This document shows positions 44,911 to 55,300 of a stretch of DNA of 64,000 bases, in pieces; the first letter of the stretch is position 1; every line of letters begins with the position of its first letter. Under the pieces are notes generated by a model, which was not told the DNA's origin, searched no databases, and saw nothing but the letters and a program-made list of their open reading frames with translations. Source of the DNA: Candidatus Termititenax sp. (lineage in GTDB: Bacteria; Margulisbacteria; Riflemargulisbacteria; GWF2-35-9; DYQY01); the NCBI GenBank assembly GCA_020719045.1, contig DYQY01000002.1, positions 1 to 64,000 of the forward strand, written 5' to 3'. The position numbers were made by a program, and so were the translations under genes.

Positions 44911-46281
44911 ATGACTCAATCTATTATCTGGTTTAATCTAAATAAATATTCAGAACAATTCAACAAATACTCCATCAAGCAAAACAGTAGCTATCTTGTT
45001 GCTCCAGATTTATTTTACATAGATACTCTTAATGATAAATATATTGTATTTGCACCGCTGCTTTATAGAGTTTACTATATCCCAAAACAATACATATCAA
45101 GCACTACTCCATTAATATTAAATGAAGAGAATTTAGATGAACTAATTAAAGCCAATCTGTTCTTACCTGAAGATATTATTAATTCGCTCTACCCTACCAA
45201 AAAAGACTGCAAAACTTTTAATCCAAACATTAGACTCCTTCTTACAACGGCCTGCAATCTAAACTGTGTATATTGCTATGCTAACGCTAATAAAACATCT
45301 AACTTAATTAGCATAGAGAATCTACAATCATTTATTAACTCTGTTCCATCTAATGTTAAAGCACTAGAGATTGAGTTTCATGGTGGAGAACCAACTGTTG
45401 CGTTTAAGCGAATGCAAGAAACATATAACCTAATAGTTAGCAAATTCCCAGAATCCACTTTTATGATACAAACGAATGGTGTTTTTAATGATAAAGTTAT
45501 GGACTGGTTAATATCTAACAACATTAGAATTAACTTTTCAATAGACGGTGATGAAGAAACACACAATATCCAACGACCTGCCATTAGCATTAACACTAAT
45601 AGCTTTAAGGAATTACTTAGAAATATTAAAAAAGCACAAGAAAAAGGAACTGGAACCGCCTGTATCGTTACGGTAACAGCATTTAACTTAGATAAAATGC
45701 AGGATACCTTTAATTTTTTAAAGGAGCATAATTTTAAATACATAAAATTTAATCCATTATTTGAAGAAGGACGTGCCCTAGCTGACAGTAAGAGCACAAT
45801 GTCTTCTCCTAACCTTGAGACATTTGCAAAAAACCTAGCCAAAATAAGCATTGAAGCATTTCAAAAAAAAATAATGATAGACTCTGACCTACTACCTAAC
45901 ATTCATACTAAAAAAGCATCATATTACAGATGTGGCGCTGTTTGCAGCCAAATGACCATTTGTGCTGATGGCAACATAATTGCTTGTGCTGATGCCTACT
46001 ATCTAACTGAAGACAAAAATGACAATCCATTCTTTTTCTCGTCAATAAACGAAAACAGTATTATCTATAATGAAGGACATCAACAAATACTCAACAACTC
46101 TACAGCAGACAACTACCCTATCTGCCAAAAATGTTTTCTAAAATGGCACTGCTCTGGAGGATGTAAAATTGAAAACTACCTTAAAAACAAAGATATTATG
46201 ATTCCTGATTCTGTAAGCTGTAATGCAAAACAAATATTCTTAACAGAGTACTTGAAGGAAATCGGAAGCAACATACTTTAA
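44911..46281 (+). CDS. SPASM-domain radical SAM protein (peptide-maturase type)
   Basis: A 456-aa enzyme. Residues 1-105 are a wing-like N-terminal region. The radical SAM motif is CNLNCVYC (Cys115, Cys119, Cys122), followed by IEFHGGEPTVAFKRM, MIQTNG and INFSIDGDEETHN, the layout of anaerobic sulfatase-maturase-like and RiPP-maturase enzymes. The C-terminus is a SPASM domain with auxiliary-cluster cysteines (CSQMTICADGNIIACADAY, CQKCFLKWHCSGGCKIENY). A peptide or protein substrate is expected. It converges on the giant 1174-aa protein gene, with a terminator between. The radical SAM/SPASM part of the 1223-aa fusion is a clear paralogue. Confidence 0.88.
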   Translation: MTQSIIWFNLNKYSEQFNKYSIKQNSSYLVAPDLFYIDTLNDKYIVFAPLLYRVYYIPKQYISSTTPLILNEENLDELIKANLFLPEDIINSLYPTKKDCKTFNPNIRLLLTTACNLNCVYCYANANKTSNLISIENLQSFINSVPSNVKALEIEFHGGEPTVAFKRMQETYNLIVSKFPESTFMIQTNGVFNDKVMDWLISNNIRINFSIDGDEETHNIQRPAISINTNSFKELLRNIKKAQEKGTGTACIVTVTAFNLDKMQDTFNFLKEHNFKYIKFNPLFEEGRALADSKSTMSSPNLETFAKNLAKISIEAFQKKIMIDSDLLPNIHTKKASYYRCGAVCSQMTICADGNIIACADAYYLTEDKNDNPFFFSSINENSIIYNEGHQQILNNSTADNYPICQKCFLKWHCSGGCKIENYLKNKDIMIPDSVSCNAKQIFLTEYLKEIGSNIL

Positions 46282-46287
46282 AACAAA

Positions 46288-46313
46288 AAAGCCCACTCTT
46301 TCAAGTGGGCTTT
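46288..46313. terminator. Bidirectional terminator between the SPASM enzyme and giant protein genes
   Basis: A perfect 10-bp stem, AAAGCCCACT / AGTGGGCTTT, with a 6-base loop. An A run on one side and a T run on the other suit both convergent genes. Confidence 0.88.
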
Positions 46314-46348
46314 AATACGCTAATTAATTAATGCTAGTTATTAGTTGA

Positions 46349-49300
46349 TTATGTACTAGCACCTGCTGCTGGTTGTACTTCTTCATCTTCTTCTCCTGGA
46401 AGTTTTGGTTTACCATCATCGCCATTATAACTATGAGTGCTTGAGAAAGACCAATCACTTACATCTTGTTCATAGTCCAAAATAAGATTCAAAGTGCTTC
46501 TGTCACTTGAAGACAAAAGACTGAATGCTCTATAAGAATTAGCGTTTTCATCAGCATAATTACTACCATAAGATCTGTTAATAATACCAAAATCTTCCAT
46601 TGACATGTCTACATGTTGAACAAAGTAACCTGAACCATTACTTCCAATGAATCCTGTTATTCCAACTAAGTTATTAAGAGCATCAGCAACTTTATTAGAC
46701 ATTAAACCTTGATTATCGGCTAAATAATTACTCATTGATGAACTATGACCTATCGCAGAAAGAAGAGATCCTTCTTCACCTTGAGAGATAAAAACTACCC
46801 TCTTAATATTGTTATAGTATGCAGGTCCATCAGTAGCATTTAAATCAAATCCAATAACTCCGGATAATGCTTTACTAACTAATGTATCAGCTAACTCTGG
46901 TTTCTGATCTTCAAGAGCTGCTTGATACAGATACTCAGCTGCAACAACAATAGAATCAACATTCAATAGGAAATCGCTATTATCAGTAACTCCAAACGCT
47001 GCTAAACTTTCACCCTTATCAAGATTAACACTAGCAGCAGCAATAACTGCTTGTGCTTGTATTTGACCAAGAGCATTATCTAAATCATTAATGTTCCCTC
47101 TGGAAGCAGCTACAACTGCTTCTCTTAAGTAAGCCTGGACTAAACCGTCACCAGCAAGTGCTTTTTCTTGAAGTGAAGTAAACAAACTTTCTGCAGAAAC
47201 ATTATCTATAAGCTCAATAAGAGTATTTATCTCTTTAAAATCACTAGCTGGAATAGTTGTCTGATGTATCATGAATGTTGCTATGTCCGCAAAAACTCTT
47301 TGTGTATCAGCGCCCCAATTATTCTCAAATCCTTTAGCTATAAATGACATTGCATTTATATCTGGATACATCTGAAATACCATGTCTGTAAATCTGCTAG
47401 TTTTTGCTTCACTTGGATTACTTACCAACAACTTAACAAGAGAATCAGCTAAATCTTGAGACCTTGGCTTTCCTTGTTGGAAATAAACCTGTAAAGCATC
47501 ATTAAACTCAGCTGGGTCTGAAACCTGATAGTAAAGAGATGCTATCGAATCTGAACCCACATATTCAATTAATGTATCAATAGCTAATGATAATGAATCT
47601 GCGTTCATGTTATTAAACAAACTAACTAATCTACTATCTACGCCACTATCTGCTGATATGCCTAGTCTCATAAAAACTTGAAACATTCCTTCTTTATCAA
47701 CAGCTATTTGTGATAATAATGGTGCAAACTTCTCTACACTTATATTTCCGGACAAGTAACCATCAATCATATTATCAGCAATAACACTATTCATTTCTCC
47801 AGGATTATCTATAAAAAACTGAGCAAAATTATCATTATATGTATTTGGATTATCAATATCTATTGATAAGTTTAGCGATAAGTAGTTACGTAATGCATCA
47901 TTGATTCTTCCAGTTAAAGCTGTAACTCTTGATGTGTTTTGACTATCTGCACCAGTTACTGAGGTATAACCTTCTACATAAGCAGCTTGGTCCCCTACTT
48001 GACCAGTTATTTGGTAATTCTGTGCTGAACCTGCTCTATGAATATCTTGATTAATATAAGCAGTAGGCCCATCTATCACACCAGCAACACCAGAAGCATT
48101 ATATGTTCCATTTTCAGTGGCACTACCCATAAATACACCAGTTTGCATTTCAACATTCTGAGCTAAATCTTCTTGATGAACTAAAGTCCTATTACTATAA
48201 TCTTCTCCGAGTAATTCCATCTCGTTATTTGTGCTAGCTTTTAATGCAGATAAATCACCACTAGCCTCTTCAAAGAAAATCATTGCAACAGGGTCACAGT
48301 TTCTACACTTAGCATCATAAAAAGAAGAATGCGTTGCAACAGTAGTACTCACAAGAGCAGTTTGAGCAAAACGTTCAGTACCAAATAATAACTGAAAATC
48401 ATCATTAGTTCCAGAATTAATCTTCGTATACTCTACACCAGTGGCAGTGTCAGCTCCTGTTACGTTTACTGTAAGACCTCCACCAGCTAGTAAATCTACT
48501 ACCCTTGCTACTGTAACTGCATTACCATTAGCATCAACTACGCCTAATCCAGTTACATCTACAGTTAATGAACTTATGTCATCAGCTCCACCACCATATG
48601 TTTTATATGTTCCTGAAGTATTAACACCAGGATGTGCAGAAGTGATACGGTTATAAACTTCTTGTGGTACATAAAAATATCCATTACTATTTTGCTCACT
48701 AGATGATGCTCTATTTGTAGTTATATGAAAATTATGCCATCTGCCAGCCGCAGAACCAACCACCCAACTATTAGTTGTTGAAGCTCTATTAATAACTCTT
48801 GTTTCTGAATCCCCCTTAATCTCTACTGTTGCATTCTTTAATGCAGTAACAAAATCATTAACAGCCTCACCTTGATACATTGCATTTTGATTATAGGTTC
48901 CATCACCATTATCAGCATCTATCATTGCTGCAGCCATACCTGCTATCCATGTTGCATCATATGTTGTTCCAGCCCAATCTAATTTAGCATTATCTCCTTC
49001 TGAAGCAAGCCAGTTCTGTAATTGATAACCGTATGCCAAGCTTCTTGAGGATTCAACACCGATAGTAGTATTTGTATCAACACTCAACTCTCCACTAGTT
49101 GATTTAATAGTATCAGATTGAAACACATGGACTTCTACCCCACCTGCAAGATTTTCAGCTGTATCCTTTGAAACTGCATCAGTAATATTAACGTTGTATA
49201 CAAGATCTGCATCTACTGTACTATCAATATCAAATTTAATGTTAATAACCCCATTATTTAATCCATTTACGTCATTTTGCTCAAAATTAGAAGTGCCAGT

Positions 49301-49873
49301 AATATCAATAGTATTCTTAAATCCTTCAGTCACATTGTTATTAAGTAGGACACTATTATCAATATCATAATTAAGTAAATATTCACCATTTGCATGTTCA
49401 CTTTCCCAACCAGTATCATCTAGGGCAACCGATAATGCATTGCTCGCAAAAGTTAACCCTTCAGACATGGCATCAGAAACTGAAACTGAACCAATGTTTG
49501 ATACCCCGTGCGCATCAGCAGTGCCTAATATCATCGTATCAATAATTAATCCATCTGTATCAGCAACGAAAATTTGAAAATCAGTATCATCACCTGACTG
49601 AATACCGTCCAAACCATCTGCATCTTTGATTGTTAAAAGATCAAAATCAATTACAGGTTTGCCATTAGCTCCAATATCATCAAAATCAAAAACAACCGAT
49701 TCCCCACCCTCAATATTTATTTCTAACCCAGAATTTACTTTACTTTGAAGAGCCGCATAATCTATAGCCCCATTATTATAACAGCCTAACTTTATTGCTA
49801 AAGCCTCCATATCGATTACTCTATCTGCTACACTAAAATCTTCCCCAGATCTAAAACTTATTGACTCTACCAT
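46349..49873 (-). CDS. Giant Asp/Asn-rich protein (1174 aa), unknown function
   Basis: I recognise no family. It starts MVESISFRSGEDFSVADRVI with AAGGGGGG just upstream, and has no signal peptide and no TM helix. Residues 1-300 are acidic and beta-rich (IFVADTDGLIIDTMIL, INIKFDIDSTVDADLVYNV). The middle is Gly/Asn/Thr-rich with one cysteine pair, CRNC. Residues about 700-1090 become helical and are rich in Leu/Ala/Ser. It ends in an acidic, Pro-rich tail (PGEEDEEVQPAAGAST). Composition suits an extracellular or surface protein exported by a non-Sec route. Neighbours are a methyltransferase and ankyrin gene upstream and a SPASM radical SAM gene opposite. Confidence 0.6.
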   Translation of the reverse strand: MVESISFRSGEDFSVADRVIDMEALAIKLGCYNNGAIDYAALQSKVNSGLEINIEGGESVVFDFDDIGANGKPVIDFDLLTIKDADGLDGIQSGDDTDFQIFVADTDGLIIDTMILGTADAHGVSNIGSVSVSDAMSEGLTFASNALSVALDDTGWESEHANGEYLLNYDIDNSVLLNNNVTEGFKNTIDITGTSNFEQNDVNGLNNGVINIKFDIDSTVDADLVYNVNITDAVSKDTAENLAGGVEVHVFQSDTIKSTSGELSVDTNTTIGVESSRSLAYGYQLQNWLASEGDNAKLDWAGTTYDATWIAGMAAAMIDADNGDGTYNQNAMYQGEAVNDFVTALKNATVEIKGDSETRVINRASTTNSWVVGSAAGRWHNFHITTNRASSSEQNSNGYFYVPQEVYNRITSAHPGVNTSGTYKTYGGGADDISSLTVDVTGLGVVDANGNAVTVARVVDLLAGGGLTVNVTGADTATGVEYTKINSGTNDDFQLLFGTERFAQTALVSTTVATHSSFYDAKCRNCDPVAMIFFEEASGDLSALKASTNNEMELLGEDYSNRTLVHQEDLAQNVEMQTGVFMGSATENGTYNASGVAGVIDGPTAYINQDIHRAGSAQNYQITGQVGDQAAYVEGYTSVTGADSQNTSRVTALTGRINDALRNYLSLNLSIDIDNPNTYNDNFAQFFIDNPGEMNSVIADNMIDGYLSGNISVEKFAPLLSQIAVDKEGMFQVFMRLGISADSGVDSRLVSLFNNMNADSLSLAIDTLIEYVGSDSIASLYYQVSDPAEFNDALQVYFQQGKPRSQDLADSLVKLLVSNPSEAKTSRFTDMVFQMYPDINAMSFIAKGFENNWGADTQRVFADIATFMIHQTTIPASDFKEINTLIELIDNVSAESLFTSLQEKALAGDGLVQAYLREAVVAASRGNINDLDNALGQIQAQAVIAAASVNLDKGESLAAFGVTDNSDFLLNVDSIVVAAEYLYQAALEDQKPELADTLVSKALSGVIGFDLNATDGPAYYNNIKRVVFISQGEEGSLLSAIGHSSSMSNYLADNQGLMSNKVADALNNLVGITGFIGSNGSGYFVQHVDMSMEDFGIINRSYGSNYADENANSYRAFSLLSSSDRSTLNLILDYEQDVSDWSFSSTHSYNGDDGKPKLPGEEDEEVQPAAGAST

Positions 49874-49971
49874 AATAATTCCCCCCTTAATTTTTTTATC
49901 AATAAAATATTATTTTTATCTACTCTCAATATTAATATCGAAGGTTCCAAGAAAACCCATGCATCGATAGT

Positions 49972-50733
49972 TTATGATGTATGCGATATTAAGAAATATT
50001 TATCCCCACCAAGCGATACTTTATCTACCATATCCCAATAAAATGACAGCAAAGCATCAGTCTCAGCAACACTCCAAAAAAAAGATTTTGATGTTACTTT
50101 TTCTAGTTGATTACTTTCAGAGTAATACTCCCTCTCAATCATTCCAGTACCAATATCGTAACCTTTCTCTTCGCTTATAAGTCTTTCCCCATAACCTTCA
50201 GCATAAGCTTTCTTATAATAATTACCATCTAAAAAAATAGCTTTTCTTCTATCCATTTCTTGAATGATAAACATCCCATCAGTAGTTAATACATCCTTAA
50301 CTGATGAATAAAGTTTGATGCTCTCTTTAGGTGAAAAATGTGGAGTAGAAAGACCATACATTATAACGACATCAAATTTCTGATTAAAACGCTTTATATT
50401 CAAAGCATCACAAACTTTAAAAACAGAACCACTTACACCTAAGGTTGCTGAAAGCCTAGCACTTTCCATAAGCAAGTCACGGGTATCAGTTACTAAAACT
50501 TTAATTTTTTTATCAGGAAACAAGGAAGAAAACACAAGTGACCCATACCCAGCTCCAGCGCAAATTTCTAAGATACTCCATTCATCTTTTTCTAGTAATT
50601 TACGTAGAATCAAGTTTGAATCTTGTAACTGTTTGAAATATGAAATAGTCTCAGCTAAATACTTAGCACCACGGTCGGATGAAGAATCATCTGGCCAAAA
50701 ATATAATTCATACAAGTTACTATTCTTCAGCAC
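49972..50733 (-). CDS. Class I SAM-dependent methyltransferase
   Basis: A 253-aa methyltransferase. Motif I is SILEICAGAGYGSLVFSSLF (Glu56 to Gly64), then KVLVTDTRDLLMESA (acidic strand), FDVVIMYGLSTPHFSPKES (motif II region) and DGMFIIQEMD. The N-terminus and C-terminus are not family-specific, so the substrate is open. Its start overlaps the ankyrin gene's end by 14 bases and the giant protein gene follows 98 bases later. It could modify that protein, a peptide or a small molecule. Confidence 0.75.
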   Translation of the reverse strand: MLKNSNLYELYFWPDDSSSDRGAKYLAETISYFKQLQDSNLILRKLLEKDEWSILEICAGAGYGSLVFSSLFPDKKIKVLVTDTRDLLMESARLSATLGVSGSVFKVCDALNIKRFNQKFDVVIMYGLSTPHFSPKESIKLYSSVKDVLTTDGMFIIQEMDRRKAIFLDGNYYKKAYAEGYGERLISEEKGYDIGTGMIEREYYSESNQLEKVTSKSFFWSVAETDALLSFYWDMVDKVSLGGDKYFLISHTS

Positions 50734-51385
50734 CGATAGACTGCAAATAATTAATAACTTCTAATCTATTTGCTCTTTTTGCCATTGCTAATGCTGTAGT
50801 ATTATCAGACATCCTTAAATTAATATCTGCCCCCTTATTGTAAAGCAAAACTATTTTATCGATATCATCTTTAAGTGCTGCTATCATTAATGGTGTTGTC
50901 CCATACTTAGAACCTCTTGCATTAACATCAGCTCCTTTGCCTATTAAATAGCCAAACATTCTCTCGTGTCCATATACTAAAGAAGTAATAAGCGGAGTCC
51001 ATCCATCAGCATCTACTACATTAATATTCGCTTGGTTTTCCAACATAAAAGTAGCAACCTTAAGACTATTATAAGCAGACGCACATAACAAAGCGACATT
51101 CTTGGAAACAACCTTTGATTCTACTAGAGGAATAATCCCCTTAGGTGAATCAGACAAAAGCACATTAATTAATGCTTGGACTTTCTCATCCTCAAACTCT
51201 TTAAACTTCTCTTGAATAACTTTCAGTGATTGCATTTCGTCCAATGTATTACCAACCACCAAAGAATCTAACATCCTTTTAGCAATCCGTGGATTAAAGG
51301 CAACTTGTTCATTGTTTTTAAAAGCATTAATATACTTTACTGTTTCTTTAGGATTTATTTTCCATAAAGCTATTTTTAATTCCAT
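50720..51385 (-). CDS. Ankyrin-repeat protein
   Basis: A 221-aa soluble protein. From about residue 95 it has three or four ankyrin repeats: NVALLCASAYNSLKVATFML, DGWTPLITSLVYGHERMFGY, GTTPLMIAALKDDIDKIVLL and NTTALAMAKRANRLEVINYL. The first 90 residues are helical and unassigned. Ankyrin repeats mediate protein-protein binding. AGGGGG precedes the ATG. It is the first gene of a unit with the methyltransferase and perhaps the giant protein, so it may be an adaptor. Confidence 0.82.
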   Translation of the reverse strand: MELKIALWKINPKETVKYINAFKNNEQVAFNPRIAKRMLDSLVVGNTLDEMQSLKVIQEKFKEFEDEKVQALINVLLSDSPKGIIPLVESKVVSKNVALLCASAYNSLKVATFMLENQANINVVDADGWTPLITSLVYGHERMFGYLIGKGADVNARGSKYGTTPLMIAALKDDIDKIVLLYNKGADINLRMSDNTTALAMAKRANRLEVINYLQSIGAEE

Positions 51386-51487
51386 AAAAGTTACCCCCTT
51401 ATTATAATAATAATTATATAATTATTACCTACCTATAATTTAACCTAATATACTGATTTTATCCAGTATTTTTGATATACTTTAAAT

Positions 51488-52315
51488 ATGAATTATATTT
51501 GGGATAATATTGATAAACATCTTAGCAAAGATCAAATTAAAAGCTTTTTAAAACTAGATGGGATTGATTTAGAAACAGCTGATTTGCTTACCAAAATTAA
51601 GTCACGCAAACTATCTTACACTTCACTTAATTTAATAAACAAAAATGACTATATCTTAGATATTGCATGTGGGCTTGGAGAAGACTGTATTGAACTCTCC
51701 GACTTAACTGGAACAAATGGCAAGATTGTAGGTATCGACATCTCTGAAACTCTTACAAAAGAAGCAACAAACGTTAGTATAATGCACAGGATAAACAATA
51801 TATCCTACCAAACTATGGATGCACATGAATTAGATTATACAGACAATATATTTGATGTTGTCTGCATTAAAAGAAGCCTGCAACATATGGTGAATCCAAA
51901 AAAAGTTATTAACGAAGCATTACGCGTACTTAAATCAGGCGGAAAAATCATTGTAATTGAGCCTGATAGAGGGTCTGCGATTATTAATCATCCTGATAGA
52001 CAAATGACTAGAATGATTATGACTTATATTGAAGAAGTAGTCAGAAACCCTTGGATTGGCAGACAACTTAAACAGTTACTCAACACAAATAACACAAGTC
52101 AACTTACACTAAACTTCGACATAGACGTATTATCTTCATACGAAACCATAAACAATAATTTCGGTTTGGAAAAAGCAACTGCATACCTAATAAACCTTAA
52201 ACTTATAAGTCACGAACAATCAAACAATTGGCTAAACATATTAAAAGACCTTGATAAAACAAACCAACTATTCTGCTCTACTACACAATTTATTGCCACT
52301 GGCATTAAAGCTTAA
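51488..52315 (+). CDS. UbiE/Methyltransf_11-type methyltransferase
   Basis: A 275-aa class I methyltransferase: motif I ILDIACGLGEDCIELSDL (Asp58), IVGIDISETLTKEA, MDAHELDYTDNIFDVVCIKR, and ALRVLKSGGKIIVIEPD. The family includes quinone, sterol and small-molecule methyltransferases. About 50 helical residues precede the fold. Its last four bases overlap the convergent 1223-aa fusion gene. It is divergent from the ankyrin gene, sharing a 100-base AT-rich spacer. Confidence 0.8.
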   Translation: MNYIWDNIDKHLSKDQIKSFLKLDGIDLETADLLTKIKSRKLSYTSLNLINKNDYILDIACGLGEDCIELSDLTGTNGKIVGIDISETLTKEATNVSIMHRINNISYQTMDAHELDYTDNIFDVVCIKRSLQHMVNPKKVINEALRVLKSGGKIIVIEPDRGSAIINHPDRQMTRMIMTYIEEVVRNPWIGRQLKQLLNTNNTSQLTLNFDIDVLSSYETINNNFGLEKATAYLINLKLISHEQSNNWLNILKDLDKTNQLFCSTTQFIATGIKA

Positions 52316-55300
52316 GAGACAATTAGTCTCTCTATGTAGCTATCTAATATCTTAATTTGCTCTAATTTAAATTTATGGATTCTCTCAGCTGATTCAATAA
52401 AATCATTGGTTCCTACTTGTTCTTCTCCAGTGTATTTTTTACGATAAAATTCATTTAATTGTTTCTTTAAGTTGTTTGCATTACTACTATATAGTTGCCT
52501 AGATGATAAAAAAGAAGAACCTATCTGATTAAAATTTACAATTAATTCATCATACAACTTCTTTTTAACCTGATACTTATGAGAAATTGCTCTATTCGCC
52601 AAGTAATCCTTACTCATTTCATATCCAGTGGATTGAGGTAGATTCTCAAAGAAAAAAATCTCCACATGATCAATATTCCAAATATTTCTTTTTATATAAT
52701 CCAGTGTCATAACTACATCATCCACACCCTCTTCTGGAAGCCCTACAATAAATGAAGCGTGGATAAAAATGCCTGCCTCCGCAACATTTGCAATAACAGT
52801 CTCATTATCATTAATAGTTGTACCTTTATTGACAACATCTAATACATGTTGCGAATTACTTTCTATCCCAAAAGACAAATAGACGGCTCCAGCCTCTGCA
52901 AGCTTATGGCAAAAATCTTTATCAAAAACACTATCAATTCGAACATATGCACTCCAATACATCTTATCTTCATTAGTCAGCTTATTAACAAAATCTTTTA
53001 ACCAATTAGGGCTTCCGTTAAGCAGCATATCCGTAAAATAAAACAAGTTACACTGATGGCTCTTCACGTGAAAATTCATCTCAGAAACCACATCTTCTAC
53101 GCTTTTAAGTCGATATCCATTCCACAATATTTTATGGGAACAAAAAGAACAATTAGAACTACACCCACGTGAAGCAAAAATAGGGATAACTTGATGAACA
53201 AATTTACCGTCCTCGTAGCCACTTACATAGTTAAGCTTTGAAACGCCCACTTTAATATCCAATTTATTCTCGTCCTTATATAAAACAAAATCCTCGTTAA
53301 TATTCTCCCTTGTTATAACTCCTTGGATGTTATTATTGCCATTCACATATGACAACACTTTCTCTTCTCCCTCTTTCAATATAAGAGCATCACCCATCTC
53401 TGCACGTAGAAAATCTTTGTATTTCTCTACCTCCATATAAACATCTGGACCACCGAGAAATAAATTATATTTCTTCTTGGGTTTTACATTCTCAAGGAAA
53501 ACTTTAATAAACTCATAGGTATTATCAAAACTTGAGAGTCCAACAAAAGTATAGTTTTTACTGATAAGAACCGCTGACACTCTGGAAATATAAGCATCAA
53601 TAAAACCTTTAAATCCACTATCTTTTAAATAATTATCACTAAAACAAAATGTCTTCCTCCACTCATCTTTATGGTTATAGTACATATCCTTATTCAAATC
53701 GATAACTTCACATTTTATTCCCTTATTTATCAAGTAATTGGCAAGGTAATTGACTCCAGGAGGAGGAAGCATTGGAGTAACAGGAGGAAAATGTATCAAT
53801 GCTACCTTAAGAGATAAAGAACCATGAATATAGCTTTTCAAATACTCGACAATAAAATAGGTTTTAGCCTCACATCTATCCTTATATACTTTATACATAT
53901 CACCATTAAGCTCATAGCATTGAAGTAAACAATCACCCGCACAGTTCCATTTAAGCAAACAATGCTTACACTCAGGCATGTTCTCTGTAACTCTACACCT
54001 AAGCTTTTCTTCATTACCAACATTAATCTTTACTTTAGGCCCAATATTAGCCCAAACAAAAGGATTATCTGACCCTGCACCTTTATCATAAGCCCTGGTA
54101 CAAGAACAAACATCACCATTCGCATAAACACCAACACCAGCCTTACAAGCATCACACTGATAATTTCTCGGAATATACTGGAAAAAATCAGGCAAAAAAT
54201 CTGAAACCAAATAAACCCCTTCTTTGTCAGCTTTCATTTTTATCTCAAGGTAATTATTAACAAAGGTCATTAAATCAACGTCTCGTTTTGCAGGATGGTC
54301 ATTCTTTTGCGATCTACCCAAAAATGAATGCACTGGATTCATCATCATTGCTCTTACACCTAATAACTTAATAAACTCGTAAATACTCAGCAACTTATCC
54401 TGTGAATACTCTGTAATAACAGAAACAGTTGAAACACTCACGCCTTGTTCTATCATCTTTGAAATATTGGAAGTTATTTTATCAAAAACATCTACCCCAT
54501 CAGTTCTCTGAACATCGTTTACTTCTTTGTTTCCATCTATAGAAACGCTGACAACAATTTTCTTTTCAACTATCCAATCAATAATTCCAGCAGGAAACAA
54601 CCCATTCGTTTGCAACCTAATAGTGCGACTATTCGTTTTACTATCAATATAATCAACTATCTTCTTAATTTCGTTAATCATTAAGGTTGGTTCTCCACCA
54701 CCATGGAATTCAACTTCAATATTATGAAGGTTATCACCGTAAAGTTTTATTAAGTACTCAATAGCCTGTTCTGCAGATATTTCAGCCTTAATTTCATTAC
54801 ACTCTCCAGAACTTAAGTAACAATACTTACACCTCAAATTACAATTATTGGTCATATGAAAGCGAACTTTTTTAACAAACCCATTGTGTCTTTCTAAATC
54901 ATTAGGTGATTGTTTAAAATAAGTCTGACCTCTAGCAACAAGTAAGCCAGCCTTCAAAAAATGACTTTTATAAAGATCATTAAATTCAATTGGTGAAAAA
55001 TTCTTAAAATACCTATTAGGAACACCAACCATCCTACCTATTAATGGAAGGAAAAAATAAACACGCTCATTTCTTTTCTCAATAAAAAAAATATCTTTAA
55101 CTAACTCTGATTCAACAGAACCACTTACTACAAACTCCTGACTAAACTTACCAAAATGAGTAATATCTATCCCAGATATTAGTTTCTGAACCTTATTAAT
55201 AATTCCCTCATATATTTCTTGTGGAATAAATTCCTTTTCCCACCCTGACACAATCGACTTTCCTATGTCCTTAAAATACAACTCAGTAACTAAGTCAGCT

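Noticed and set aside
48441-48656. Antisense frames inside the two giant genes and other long genes (e.g. plus-strand 48441-48656)
   Set aside because: Low-complexity translations opposite to well-supported coding frames, without ribosome-binding sites.
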